Source: Salvelinus alpinus | Lineage: Eukaryota; Chordata; Actinopteri; Salmoniformes; Salmonidae | DNA length: 64,000 nt | Direction of reading: 5' to 3' | NCBI RefSeq assembly: GCF_045679555.1 | Contig: NC_092100.1 | Span: forward strand, 33,543,106 to 33,607,105 | Shown here: one piece after another, positions 11,409 through 62,152 of the stretch | How the letters are laid out: each line of letters begins with the position of its first letter | Position numbering within the stretch: position 1 is the stretch's first letter | The notes under the pieces: generated by a model | What the model saw: only the letters and a program-made list of their open reading frames with translations | What the model was told of the DNA's origin: nothing | Database searches by the model: none | Made by a program: the position numbers and the translations under genes

Positions 11409-13703
11409 TTTATTGCAACAACACAAATTCTTTCACCTCCAGCACCCGTACTTCCCACGGCTATGGCAGTGTGTGTTTGTGTGGTGTGTGCATGTGATAG
11501 AGGGGGGTGGGGAGTGAGAGAAGAGCGAAATATTTTTTTTTATTGTTTTCTCACAAACACACTTGAGACAACAATGCCCCTGAGATAGAATAGATTTATT
11601 AGCAAGAGGTAATCAGGAAACATACATTTTTTCTTTTTACAAAACTGGAAATATTTCTCAAGCTGTGGAAATAAACATAAGGGTTGAAAGATAATTCTCA
11701 TACCACTGGGTATTGCTAACAGCAAAACGTTTGTTTGTTAATATTTCATTTATAAGAGTATGTGCACGTATAAGTGTATACAGTATATATATGTATACAG
11801 TATATATTGTTTTAATATTGTCTGATACAGTGTTGCATGCCTGCCATATGAGCTTTAAATGTTTCTAGACTGTACATGGTAAAAATACATACAAATATTC
11901 ACAGAATAAGCACTACATTACTATATTCCTGCTAAGAGAATGATTATAGACAGGATTACAGTATATGCAAAACACTTTGAAGTTGTCTTCTACCTCTAAG
12001 TCATGGTTTCAAAATTACAATTGTTGTAGCATTTTGTGTTGACGCTTGGGATACAATGCTTTTCAGAGGTGTACTTGACACTGTTCCACATTAAGAAATA
12101 TGCAGGGCTGCATGTACAAAATGTACAGCATACATTTCAGCAAGGTGAATTAACAACAACAAAGTACAAAATACTTTCCTGTGTTCTTGTAACCCCTTAC
12201 CTTATACTAATACTACAAAAATACCTTTTGAATGCTGCAGGCGGAGTAACTCATTCACTTACTTTTATCATACTCTTAAACAACAATGCATTTAACAGAG
12301 TGATATACGGTCACGTTCCACAATCACTGGAACAGCAAAAGGACATAGATCGTCTTTGAATGATACAGTATAATAGCGGAACAACCTTTTACTGTACACA
12401 AATATCACAAAGCCTGAAAATACTACAATTTCAAGGGTGTTGCTTTATTTTTCTTTAATATGTGTGCTCCGTTAAGTTTAAATTGAAAGCTAACACACAT
12501 GTGCTTTAAAAAAGGGAAACAGCTACAATGGCATGCTCCAAGAATAGCAGCAAACTTCCCCAAACTCCTAGTCAAACAAGATGTCACCCCCAACTAATCA
12601 TTGTCAAACTGGAAGTACACTCGTATTGGAGATATAACGTACACTGGTTTATTACCAGCCATTTCAATTGCATGGATTAATAGAGTTTATTCTGCAAACA
12701 AAATTGTATTTATGGCTACTTGACTTGAATTACTTCTGCAAATATACAGTAAGAGGTTTGTGATTTAACCGCCTGTTACAATGCAACATGCAACAGTAAT
12801 GAAATAAAGCTACAAATATTGTTAATCGTGTTTTAGGTTAGGGTGTATTCACACTTGACTTCAATGTTTTCAAAAGAAACCAGACCTTGCTGGTTCTTAG
12901 ATAAAAGCTTGTTGTGTGAATATGCCCTTATATATCAGTTGTTCTTCATTCATTTCAGAGCAGATTCAGTACTGTACTGCAAGTCAGAAACTTCTACTAA
13001 GAGCAAGTGTTTCCTGTATCAGGCAAGTGTAATATCTTATTATGTAAGAATCAGTCCTCATAACGACAAGACAAAGCTCTGTGGTGCTAGTGGCTCTCAC
13101 ATCTCTCACATCTCAACTGTGACAAGATTACTCAAATGTTGATAGAAATTCAAATGGAAGCAAATAATCAAAGCAGGGAGGAGGCGGATTGATATAGAAC
13201 ATTTAAAGGAACACACATTGGTTTAGCCGCATCAATTTTGGGTTTAAAAATGTCCATGTTGTTTTACCTGGTTAGATTTTTACAATGCTACATCAGTTGC
13301 AGATAAACACATTATATCTATTTGAGTAAAGAGAACAATATTTCCTGTACAGTAGGACCCTGGCAGCAGGTGTGCTTACAGGAAGTGCAAAGTCCACAGT
13401 ATGAAAAGGTGTCAATCAATTTCATTGGTTACAAAGGACACACCATTATGCAAGATCATTGTGACTTTAGTTATCACTCTAATAAGCCCAGTGAAATGGT
13501 CCTTGTTGCAGAGGAAAAATTAAATATTTCAACAACAATGTGACAATTAAATTAACATGTGTACATAAGATAACATCTAAAAACAATACATGTATAAAGA
13601 GCAAAAATGTTAAACATGACTTAACACCAGCTATTGTTTATGTCTACTGTGTATGATAATAGTTTTTGAGCAGAGATTACACTTTGGGAAACTGTCATCC
13701 TCT
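11409..13703 (-). other. rasgrf1: Probable rasgrf1 3' UTR
   Basis: About 2.3 kb between the rasgrf1 stop codon and the ctsh remnant, AT-rich and without coding signal. AATAAA signals on the minus strand occur at 11409-11414, 11595-11600 and 12444-12449. Any of these could end the transcript. The distal end is a guess. Confidence 0.45.
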
Positions 13704-51560
<37,857 letters not shown>

Positions 51561-51960
51561 TTTGATAAAGAGACTTTGGTTGAAAAAAGCTACTTGATCC
51601 TTACATCTTCTTAAACTCGGTCCCCAGACAGACGTGGACTTTCTGATTGCGGACAAGCAGTCCGCTCTACCCCCTGCATTTACCGTGTTGGCATGAAGGA
51701 AAAAAGAGAGAAACAAAACGAAGAACACGGGTGTATCATCCTAAATTCGTTGACGAGCTTGTTAGGGCTTCGATTATCACATTCCTCCACAAAAATAAAG
51801 ATTAAACAGACCGACTGTCAATTTAAACCGAGACTGGCAAAGGAAGAGAATTACAGTGTGCGCGACGTGGTTTGTCGTATTCTCACGTGAAATCTCCAGA
51901 AACCAGTGAGCTCGGTGCTGAGCTAGGCAGGCAGGGAAGTCACGTGACGGGTCCTTGGGA
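51561..51960 (-). promoter_or_regulatory. rasgrf1: Probable rasgrf1 5' UTR and promoter with two TCACGTGA E-boxes
   Basis: Perfect 8-bp E-box palindromes TCACGTGA lie at 51883-51890 and 51940-51947, exactly 57 bp apart, about 325 and 380 bp upstream of the start codon. CACGTG with flanking T/A is bound by USF and MiT/TFE family bHLH-zip factors. No TATA box stands out. The transcription start is unknown, so the 5' UTR limit is a guess. Confidence 0.5.
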
Positions 51961-53195
51961 AAGCACATTTCAGAACCTTGGACAACGAATTAAAAACAAG
52001 TAAAAGTGAAGACATTGCATGAGCTGTTTTTTTTCATGCTTATTTCTCAGGTGTTTCGAATTAAACATGACACTTGACTACTCTCATTAAACAAACATGG
52101 AAGTTGTGTTATTGGCGAATTGCTACTTATTTTTTTATTCCATGAGGTGGAATGGTAACTCCTTGTCACTCAGAGAATAAAAAGCATACATTTGAAAGGG
52201 GGGCAGTAATATAGTGAAAGCTCATTACAGACTATAGTACATTGGACAAGTGGCCATATAAGGGTCCTAAATCCATGTGATTCACAGAATACCATAGGCC
52301 TTTTCAAATGTTTAAATTAAATAATCTCAAAACAGTTGGCAGTCTTGAACACTCAACTGTAAAGCTCAGTATTATTCACTGACACATCAATAAAGAGTTT
52401 GCCTTGCCAATACATTCATGTAATACATTTGGTTAATGATTATGTCGATTGGACATACATCTTGAATTGCTTTAGCCCAGTTTGGCAACCTATTCAAGTT
52501 GACCCACCTGAGCAATTGTCAGTGTATTCTGTTTCCTTGCAATAAAACATGGTGTTTTGTTGCTGTCAGTACTATTGCACTCTCAGCCTACCTAACAAAG
52601 ATTTGGCTGCAGTAAATTATGGTCCAGTGACAGAAAGCAGATGGTTGGAGAACGCTGTCCCATATTGCTCCTCGATCTGGGATGAAGAGTGAGATGTTTT
52701 CAGAGCGACCATCGTCACAGGACAGTAAGCAGCAGTATTTTTCAAATAACATCCAACTGTGTTTCCTCAATTATTTCAACAAATGTATATTTAAAAATGG
52801 TATATTTATAATATTGAATGTAAATGGAACTGGCTTTAGCCTACTTTACAGGATGTTAGCATAGGCAATACTTTGACATTTTGTTTGTTGAAGATCAAAG
52901 TGCTTATTCTAGCAGAAAAAAATGAAATCCATTCTCTTCACTTCACACATGATGCAAAGAGCTGGAGGCCATAGCTGAGTCCTGTCTTATCCGCTAAGAC
53001 CGTGGCCTCCCTCAGATTCTCTATTATATTAAGCTTATGCTAATGGTCACTCATCCATCATTCCCTAACATGGCTCTCCTCAGCCAGCCAGCCAGGTCCA
53101 CACATACCAGAGTGGCAGGGACAACTCATTTCATCACATCTGAGGGCTGTCTGCTCTGCCCTTGCTGTGCCATACAGATTCCTGCTTCATCCTCT
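51961..53195. other. Unassigned upstream flank
   Basis: AT-rich intergenic DNA upstream of rasgrf1. I see no gene or recognisable repeat. Confidence 0.4.
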
Positions 53196-53254
53196 TTCAC
53201 CTCTCTCTCCTCTCTCTCTCTCTCTCTCCTCTCTCCCTCTCTCTCTCTTTCTCT

Positions 53255-53287
<33 letters not shown>

Positions 53288-53305
53288 ATTCTCTCTCTCT
53301 GCCAT
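53196..53305. repeat. Imperfect (CT)n microsatellite
   Basis: About 105 bp of CTCTCT interrupted by CCT and TTT steps. Confidence 0.95.
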
Positions 53306-56192
53306 CCAATAACCACCACTTTCTTATTGCAATCATACAGGCTGTTTACATCCCTGTCACATACATGAGGACATACGATAAGATCTCCTTAACCCATACA
53401 GTAATTGATTCACAGCAATTTGTCTTTATTGACCTTTGGTAGCTCTCTTCTCTTGTATTATATTTCTCTCATTAGTTGCTCTGATTAGTCCCAGGGCAGC
53501 AGATTATCTACAGCCATTCCATAAGAGGCTTGATGACAACATTTTCAGACACAATAAAATCGACAGCTCCTCATAAAATACAATATGTTGCTGTATAATG
53601 CTATCATTCAAAGCCAGCACAAGATGATACAAAGAGCAACATCAGGATGACTCTGTTCAATTAATGGATACCTTTAGCTATTCAAATCCCTTACTGGGGG
53701 ACTTAACCTTCATAGAGTTGATTAAAAGCCACTAGGATTTTTGAAGGTGATTCGTGAGACATCCATTGGCATTACTCAAATAAAGTGACTCAAATGTCAG
53801 ACTTTAACAGTTAATGTAAGGTGTTGGAAATCAACACCAGTGAAATACTGTAATAGAATGAGTTAGCAGGGTTGTTGAAGTATTTCGGGAGGTCTCTCAA
53901 ATGTTTCAAACCAGTGAACAGGAGATCATTTCACCCTCCCTCTCTATTCCAGAACATGTAGGTGTTGGATTTGAGTTTTAAAGGTCATTGCACACTGGAT
54001 CTAATTCAGCCTGTTTTCATAAAATGCAGCCTCCCATAAAAAGGGAGGCACAAAAAAAAACAGTCCAGCATCTGATTAATAGATTGACCTGACAATAAAT
54101 GTGTACACTACTCTGTTTACAACAATACATAATGGTATTCCATAGTTTTCATTAATATCATATGAGGAACCCATTATCTGAGCTTGTTGGAGCTCATGGC
54201 ATAATGTCCTGTGGCTTGTGCTGTAAGTGTTCTGTGTCACAGTGGTTATATATCTGAGCTATAAAACATCTTCTAGGACACAGGCAATATGCCTCTCTGA
54301 CCACCCAATTTGTTTAAAAGGCCTAGCCTTTAATCTGGTGCTGTCAGTCCTCTGGCTACTTCTCTCTCACAGGACATTTATTTATGATTTCATCCCTGTT
54401 GTTATCTGCTCTCTCTCAGATTCATTCTATCATAAATCCCTCTTCTTTCTAAGGCAGCTATTTAATCAGACCTTTTTTTCCTCTATTCTGTCAATTAGCT
54501 AGCTATTCATGGGGATTGATATTAATCCAAAGTCAAATTCATCTAATGGTTATATAAACCGTACAATGTATATAGATTTGAAGAAATAAGAGCAGATGTC
54601 TACTTTTGCCGTAAACTGAGCCAACGTTGGCTTAAGGCACCAATCAGCAACTAATCTTTACGGCCTATTTTGAATACATTTGCTTAAACGCACATGTGAG
54701 AGGCTGATAACACTGGGTGTATTGTTGGTTTGCTCTCCTGGAGCCAAGCTCAGGGCCAGGTGAAACCATCAAACAACTGGGTTGTTGTGCTCAGTGGGTA
54801 GACTCTGACTCCGCCAAACAAACACAGCACAGTGAATCCTTGATCTTTGAGCGTGGAACCCTCAACACATGCATAAGTGCACATATTGATTTAAAGGTAA
54901 CAATATTATAGTCATGGTCATACACAATCCTAATATTTTTGTGAAATATATTTTCTAATGATTTCCACAAGCATTAAAGTAGTCATGATGAAGGCATGAC
55001 CACTGTGATTCTGATATTTCCAACACTGAGATCCCTACAGTACCCTCCTCTCAGTGCTGTGGTCCAGACATGCCTACTCCTAATTACATGATCCAGCAGG
55101 TTTCTAATTCGCCATACTCCTCTCCAACCAAATTCACTAATTACTCCTTCCTTTTTTAGAAACAGTCTGCTTGGTTTGATCATGCCCCTCCTCATTGCTC
55201 ATTGTCTTCTTGATCTTATGCATACTCAGGGTGGCTGGGGTGGGGGCAGTCCCAAGCTGTCTCTTTGAAACTGAGTAAGCAAAACATTCAAATTAACATC
55301 ACTGAAACATGATTTTCCTCTGAAGAATCTGGAAGAGAGAATGGAAGGTATAGAGCTTGGTTGACCCTATCAGTCATAGATAGCTTGTAATAGTTTGCAT
55401 CTCAAACCATTCGGACTCTACAGATGTTTTTTCGGCATCTGCCCTTGCCTCACAAACACCGCTCTAGCTTCAGTTAATCACACAGACTAATGGTTGGTAT
55501 GTACCAACGGATGCAGAAGTCTTTAGCTCAAGCACATTATGTTTAGAAGGGGTTAGAAGTCCATATTGCACCAGTGTCATGATGGGTCTCATTGAGTTAA
55601 AATGCAGAGCACGAAGGGATATGTTGGAAGCTGCATTGCAGTGATAATGTGGCATCCTAATCTGTCTGAATTCTGCCTTTTGTCTGAGAGCTCACACTGG
55701 TAGTCCAACGATGCCAGCACATTAGCCCATGATTTTCTGGAGGCTAGCTAGTACAGTTTGACCAATGTAAAGTAATGATCCACACAGTTGTCATTGGAGA
55801 TTGGATTTGACAGGTGATGACTGACCAATAAGCTCTAACCAAACAACCCTCACAGCTTAAAAGAAAAACTTGGATCATGCTATAGGTGTTATCATGTAGC
55901 TTTGGTATTGGGTGCTGTTCTGCAGGCTAAGAAAGGAGGAATGGTTGGGTGGTGGTAAAGGAAAGTAAGAGATGGTATTTAGAATGTTGTATGAATGAAG
56001 CCTGGTCGTTCTTGCTGATGGCCAAACAGAGTGGCAGGCAGGTGTTTCTCCAACAGCTGCTCCCTCTCAACTGAAGCTGATTCTCTTCTGTCAGGACCCA
56101 TTAGTTGGTCTGCCAGTCAGAGGTGATGGTGATGGGTGGGGGAATGTGGGGACCCAGGAATGCTCGTCTGATTTTGTCTTTACTTTTGCCTG
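53306..56192. other. Unassigned intergenic DNA
   Basis: 2.9 kb with only short open frames and no codon-like signal that I recognise. No transposon ends were seen. Confidence 0.4.
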
Positions 56193-56221
56193 TTACTGTG
56201 CCATTGACAATGGCACAGTAA
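56193..56221. repeat. Perfect 14-bp hairpin palindrome
   Basis: TTACTGTGCCATTG is followed by a single A and then CAATGGCACAGTAA, an exact inverted copy with a 1-base spacer. The next 60 bp repeat ACTGTTACCACTAGTT-like text. Confidence 0.9.
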
Positions 56222-56621
56222 GAAAAAACAGTCTTGATTTCATAATACATTTCTGTTACCACTAGTTTTACTGTTACCACTAGTTACTGTACATCTACTG
56301 TGGTACAGTATTTCTTGAAGGCACTGAGTCTTGGTCACATGTAGAAAGTACGTTTTTGAACAACATGGAGGTGTCATGTCTGCCTGGGTGAGCCTTCTCC
56401 AACCAGAAAGACCTCTGACTTAGTTCCACTTCAATCCCACATCAGCCCAGCCACTGGCACTTACTGTCCCTATATCTCACAGTGGCAGAGACAGACAGAG
56501 TCACCAGGTGGTTCAATTCACCTAATACATAATATATAACCATGAATTCAGTATCATAAACAAACACTTCACTTTACCAGTTCAAACTCCAAAGGAATGC
56601 ATGATGTTAAGGGTACAATAT

Positions 56622-57191
56622 ACACTGAGGGTACAAAACATTAAGAACACCTTCCTAAGAACAGACTTACAAGTTCAGTGGCAGAGTTTAGTATAATAAT
56701 CCAAAGGAAAATAGTCCACAGAGAAAACCCCCAAAATATACACTGAGTATACCAAACATTAGGAACACCCACAAGGAGCCGGGCCCATGTTGACTCCAGT
56801 GCTTCCCACAGTTGTGTCAAGTTGGCTGGCTGTCCTTTGGGTGTTGGACCATTCTTGATACACACAGGAAGCTGTTGATCTTGAAAAACCCAGCAGCGTT
56901 GAAGTTCTTGACACAAACCAGTGCGCTTGGCAACTACTACCATACCCTGTTCAAAGGCACCTAAATCTTCTGCCTTGCCCATTCACCCTCTGAATGGCAC
57001 ACATACACAATTGTCTCAAGGATTAAAAATCCTTCTTAAACCTGTCTCCTCTCATTGTCTCCTCTCCTACACTGATTGAAGTGGATTTAAGAAGTGACAT
57101 CAATAAGGGATCTTAGCTTTGGATTCACCTGGTCAGTAAATTCACTGGTCATGTAAAGAGCAGGTTCAAAAAGTTTTGTTCACTCAGTGTA
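56622..57191. mobile_element. Non-autonomous Tc1/mariner-like element with CACTGAG ends
   Basis: It starts TACACTGAGGGTACAAAACA and ends TTTTGTTCACTCAGTGTA, giving inverted ends CACTGAG/CTCAGTG. The left end occurs twice (56622 and about 56738, TACACTGAGTATACCAAACA), so a short copy has inserted next to or within another. A 113-codon minus-strand frame (56641-56982) crosses both and is probably a decayed transposase shadow. Confidence 0.65.
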
Positions 57192-58696
57192 TGTCATCGT
57201 AATGTTCGGTACTTGTGTGTTTTTCTAACCACAAACACAGTTCTACACATGTTTTCCCCTCAAAAACCTCCCATATACAGTGATTCTACTCTGTGAGTGT
57301 GTGAAGATGAAAAAATCAGAACGTGCTATTTCAGGAGCAGTACATGAGGTATAGAGGAAAGTGCCCAACAATGTACTTTACCTTCCTAGTGACCTGAGTG
57401 CAGAAAGGCAGCTAGAGCCATCTGTAGAGACTGCATGTCTGCGACTAGTGACCATGTCAATTTACTTGTGTTGTGTGGAGTGGTGAGTGGTGGTGTTGGT
57501 GGGCTGGGAGGTGGCAGAGCCCCAGCTCTTGGCCGTGGCCCAGGGCATTGTGCTGTGTGTTAGATACTGCCTGCAGGGTCGCCACCTGGCTGGTGCTTCC
57601 TCCAATCAGCCAGTGTTGCACAGAGGGCCTCCACAGCGGGTCTGTAATTGAATTTCACACATGCCACACAGTCCACTTAACTGTTCAGTACTGCAAAAAT
57701 CCTCAGTGAAAAATTCTCAGTAATTATTACAATGAATAAATACTTACTGTATTGTAACTTTTTGATGTATCATGAAGTTATAATAGTATGTATTTCTGTT
57801 CAATAATTGTTCAGACATTTTGTATCATGGAATCATAAAAAAATATATATATATTTGTATATCTGTGAATATGCTTACAATAATTTTTCAGTCTCTATTT
57901 TAAACGTATACCTCAAGTAGACAAAAGTAGTTTTACTAGAAATGCAGGATTAACAACTCCTAAGCTGTCAAGGTCCTTCGATTCTCTATTTGTCTCATTT
58001 CTGTCATCACACAGCTTAAACAGAGTTTATTAGGGATGGCATGTCACACAGTGGGAAAAAAACCTTAAAAGCAACATCCCAGACATGCAGTACAGTGTGT
58101 GCTGCAAGCTTCTCAGGAAACATGCTTATTTTTTGGAATGACTATCATTGCCTCTCTTGGCTAATGTCTTATTTTGTCTAAACAGTTCCATTTTAAGGGT
58201 TTGATATCCTGAACATTTCTCCTATTGCATGTTCGCCAAATAAAAACAGAACACATTCATTTGGCTGTAGTGCACAAGGAAACACCACAGTTATTATGTA
58301 CAGTAACTTAGCATAAATGTATCTTACTCAGTGATAAAATACAGATTGCAACCATGCATACAATCCTAATCTGAATACTGTATAAATGTTTTATTCTTAT
58401 TGTAGATATTTAACATTGTCTGCAATGGTCAAACAATGAGACTGTGCAGAATAATTCAGGGACTAAATGCAGAACAATTCCTGATGCATGAAAGAATCTA
58501 GCCTCCAGTAGCAGTTTAGCCATGTACTGTATTTTTTCCATTTTCTATTTGATTTCACTGTATTCTCACTCTCTCTGCTTTTCTCTGCTTCTCTTTGCTT
58601 CTGCTTTTGCACGTTTACTAGGCTGCAGATGGGAGAAATCAGTCTGCATGTTGCACACCATAGTTATATAAATGTATAATTCTACAGTATATACAG
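57192..58696. other. Unassigned intergenic DNA
   Basis: AT-rich DNA between two transposons. I see no gene or repeat family here. Confidence 0.4.
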
Positions 58697-60193
58697 TACC
58701 AGTAAAAAGTTTGGACACACCTACTCATTCAAGGGTTTTCCTTTATTTAAAAAATGTTTTACATTGTAGAATAATAGTGAATATATCAAAACTATGAAAT
58801 AACACATATGGAATCATGTAGTAACCAAAAAAGTGTTAAACAAATCAAAATACATTTTATTTTTTATATTCTTCAAAGTAGACACCCTTTGCCTTGATGA
58901 CAGCTTTGCACACTCTTGGCATTCTCTCAACCAGCTTCACCTGGAATGCTTTTCCAACAGTCTTGCGGGAATCCCACATATGCACACTTGTTGGCTGCTT
59001 TTCCTTCACTCTGTGGTCCAACTCATCCCAAACCATCACAATTGGGTTGAGGTCGGGTGATTGTGGAGGCCAGGTCATCTGATGCGGCACTCCCTCACTC
59101 TCCTTCTTGGTCAAATAGCCCTTACATAGTCTGGAGGTGTGTTGGGTCATTGTCCTGTTGAAAAACAAGTGATAGTCCCACTAAGCGCAAACCAGATGGG
59201 ATGGCGTATCGCTACAGAATGCTGTGGTAGCCATGCTGTTTAAGTGTGCCTTGAATTCTAAATAAATCACAGACAGTGTCACAAGCAAAGCACCCCCACA
59301 CCATCACACCTCATCCTCCATGCTTCACGGTGGGAACCACACATGCAGAGATTATGCAGACACATGCAGAGATGACCTACTCTGCGTCTCACAAAGACAC
59401 AGTGGTTGGAACTAAAAATCTCTAAAAGCTCTTGTTTCTTGGCCCAAGCAAGCCTCTTCTTCTAATTGTCTCTAATTGTGTCTTCTTCACACAGTCTCTG
59501 AACAGTTGATGTTGAGATGTGTCTGTTACTTAAACTCTGTGAAGCAATCTGATGTGCAGTTAACTCTAATGAACGTATCCTCTGCAGCAGAGGTAACTCT
59601 GGGTCTTCCATTCCAGTGGCGGTCCTCACGAGAGCCAGTTTCATCTTAGCGCTCTATGGTTTTTGTGACTGCACTTGAAGAAACTTTCACATTTCTGGAA
59701 ATGTTCCACATTGACTGACCATGTCTTAAAGTAATGATGGACTGTTGTTTCTCTTTGCTTATTTGAGCTGTTATGCTATAATAGGGACTTGGTCTTTTAC
59801 CAAATAGGGCTATATTCTGTATAGCACCCCTACCTTGTCACAACTCAACTGATTGGCTCAAACATTAAGAAGGATAGAAATTTCACAATTTAACTTTTAA
59901 CAAGGCACACTTGTTAATTGACATGCATTCCAGGTGACTACCTCATGAAGGTGGTTGAGAGAATGCCAAGAGTGTGCAAAGCTGTCATCAAGGCAATGGT
60001 GGCTACTTTGAAAAATATAAAATATAAAATATATTCTGATTTGTTTAACACTTTTTTGGTTAGTACATGATTCCATATGTGTTATTTCTTACTTTTGATT
60101 TCTTCACTATTATTCTACAATGTAGAAAATATTAAAAAATAAAGAAAAACCCCTGAATGAGTAGGTGTGTCCAAACTTTTGACTGGTACTGTA
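58697..60193 (-). mobile_element. Tc1-like transposon, family B, near full length but decayed
   Basis: Inverted ends AAAAAGTTTGGACACACCTA (left) and GTGTGTCCAAACTTTTGACT... (right, 60166 onward, trimmed here) bound about 1.5 kb. On the minus strand, 59462-59644 encodes transposase DNA-binding text (SLSNRHISTSTVQRLCEED) and 58857-59168 encodes the C-terminal catalytic part (MTWPPQSPDLNPIVMVWDEL). The frames are shifted relative to each other, so no intact transposase exists. Same family as 20139-20752. Confidence 0.85.
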
Positions 60194-60827
60194 CAAAGAA
60201 ACAAACCCCTCAAAGTAGGCCAATTATCAGTGACTAGGAATGGGAGACATTAATGCAGTGTGGCATAGCCCAAGTAAGGAAAGGCAGGGTGTCTTGAAGC
60301 TTCCCCTCCTCCATCTGCTAATGTGAACTAAGAGGGGACATGCAAACAAGTCCCTCCATTATGTAACCAGGCCTGTCCTCCTCTCTGCAACCCCTCCATT
60401 CCACCATCCCTGTTTATTTATGTCTTCTATCTGCTCTGGAGGATGGCTGGAGAGGAGTGGAGTGGGGGGAGATGGAATGCTTGATGTTGGTTGGCTCACA
60501 CTTGCTCTCATCCCTCCTGGGAATGTGTGATAGTTGGACAAGTCTCCTCCTCCCATATTCTTAACATTGGCATTGGATTCACCAGCAGGTCTTGCTCTGC
60601 TCAACAACAAAAAATATGTCCAGTGCATCCCATAACTGAATAATGTAACATTTAAGGTGTTGCTATGATGGCCAGAGACATTAAAGTAGCTGTCTACCAC
60701 CATGCACATTTGTTCACTGAAGACGCCAAGCCACCTCATAAATTAAAATGAGATATTGATTAGTGACTTAAGAACAACTGTGCAATCGCTCAAGAACAAA
60801 TGGTCCCTGGTCTTCCTCTATCTAGAG

Positions 60828-61155
60828 CAGGGGTGTGAAACATATGGCCCCGCGGGCAGGATATACATTTTTTTTTATTTTTTTATTTTTGGGAGGGAAC
60901 AAACTCAATCTAATCTACGACTAAAACCAAATCAAGACTGTGTAGAAATGCTAATGGACCTACATTCATACAGTTTCTTGACTGTGTCAAGCTCGCTAAT
61001 AATCACAGAAATGAAAGATAGACAGTCAGGGAGCATCGTAAATTCCCAAAATGATGGATAGAGGACTATTTTCCGCACACATTTTGTGTGTGGCCCTCCA
61101 AACCTCATTGAAGACCGAATGCGGCACCCGGGGCAAAATGAGTTTGACGCTCCTG
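60828..61155. mobile_element. hAT-type non-autonomous element (328 bp) with 8-bp target duplication
   Basis: It starts CAGGGGTGTGAAAC and ends GTTTGACGCTCCTG, inverted ends with a few mismatches. Flanks carry a perfect 8-bp duplication ATCTAGAG at 60820-60827 and 61156-61163. An 8-bp duplication and CAGGGGT ends are hallmarks of the hAT superfamily. No coding capacity. Confidence 0.85.
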
Positions 61156-61163
61156 ATCTAGAG

Positions 61164-62152
61164 TATCAAGAACACAAACAATGTTGTGGTGTGCTGATGG
61201 GGAATCGGAGAGCGGGGCTCTTTCAGGGCAGGTTGTCACAGTCTCGGAATGTATCACACCTGGACATTCCAGAACTATTTACATCTGTTGTCTGAAATTA
61301 AGTTTGTCTTCATCATGGTAAGTATAACATTTATATGGGAAAAGAGAGCAAAAGCTACTGTAAATACGTATCTTGAACACACCCCCTGCATTTGCAGCAT
61401 AGATCAAGTGGGCACAGTGGTCAATGTGCCATTAATGTTGGCGGACACAGATTCCATCTGGAAGAGCCAGTGCAATGAGATAGCCCGCAGGGGTTATTAC
61501 CAAGCTGTCCTCTCCAGCACTCAATCACCGCTAAATTAAATCTAAGGATGACAGATGCTGCCAATCAGGGATGGGTTAGTGAGGTCAAATCAATATCCAT
61601 ACGCTGACCTTTTCCTGCGCCGCTACCTTTCGGAGTACCTATCAGTGCATCAGGGCTATCAATTGGGACTAATGAGTCTTAGTGGTCAGATCCTGGCAGA
61701 GACCCATCACTTATACTACAGCTCAGTACTCGTCAGGCCCAGGCAAGGTTACACCACTGTTGATGAGCACTCTCAATAAAAGCTCTATTATCAACGGCTG
61801 CATTGGACCTTTAAAAATACTATTTTAATAAGTAAATTCATCCTATTTCATTCTTCCCCAGACGAAATAGTACGGACAAAACTGATTTTCAATTCTATAG
61901 CTAAACTAGCTGGCTAGCTAGCTTACAGCTAGCCTAGTTATGTCTGCTAACATTTGTTCACATGAATCTGTCCATTGCCATTTATCATGCATTCACTAAA
62001 AAAGTGTCCCATGTTGCCTGGTGCGTTGTCTTCAGGAACAGTATCCATTCTCCTCTTTGCTGCCGGATTGGTGTTGATCTTTGTGACTAACGTCAAAGAT
62101 CATTTGAATAAAGTGGCCTATAAACTGCTTCTCCATAGAAATCCCTGATCTA
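61164..62152. other. Unassigned intergenic DNA
   Basis: No gene recognised. GCTAGCTAGCTT-type text near 61,910 is common in salmonid non-coding DNA. Confidence 0.4.

Noticed and set aside
51561-51728. Upstream in-frame Met at 51728 as rasgrf1 start
   Set aside because: The extension is unlike the family N-terminus, whereas MQKGIRF at 51560 matches it.
56641-56982. 113-codon minus-strand frame
   Set aside because: It spans duplicated ends of a non-autonomous transposon and has no complete domain.
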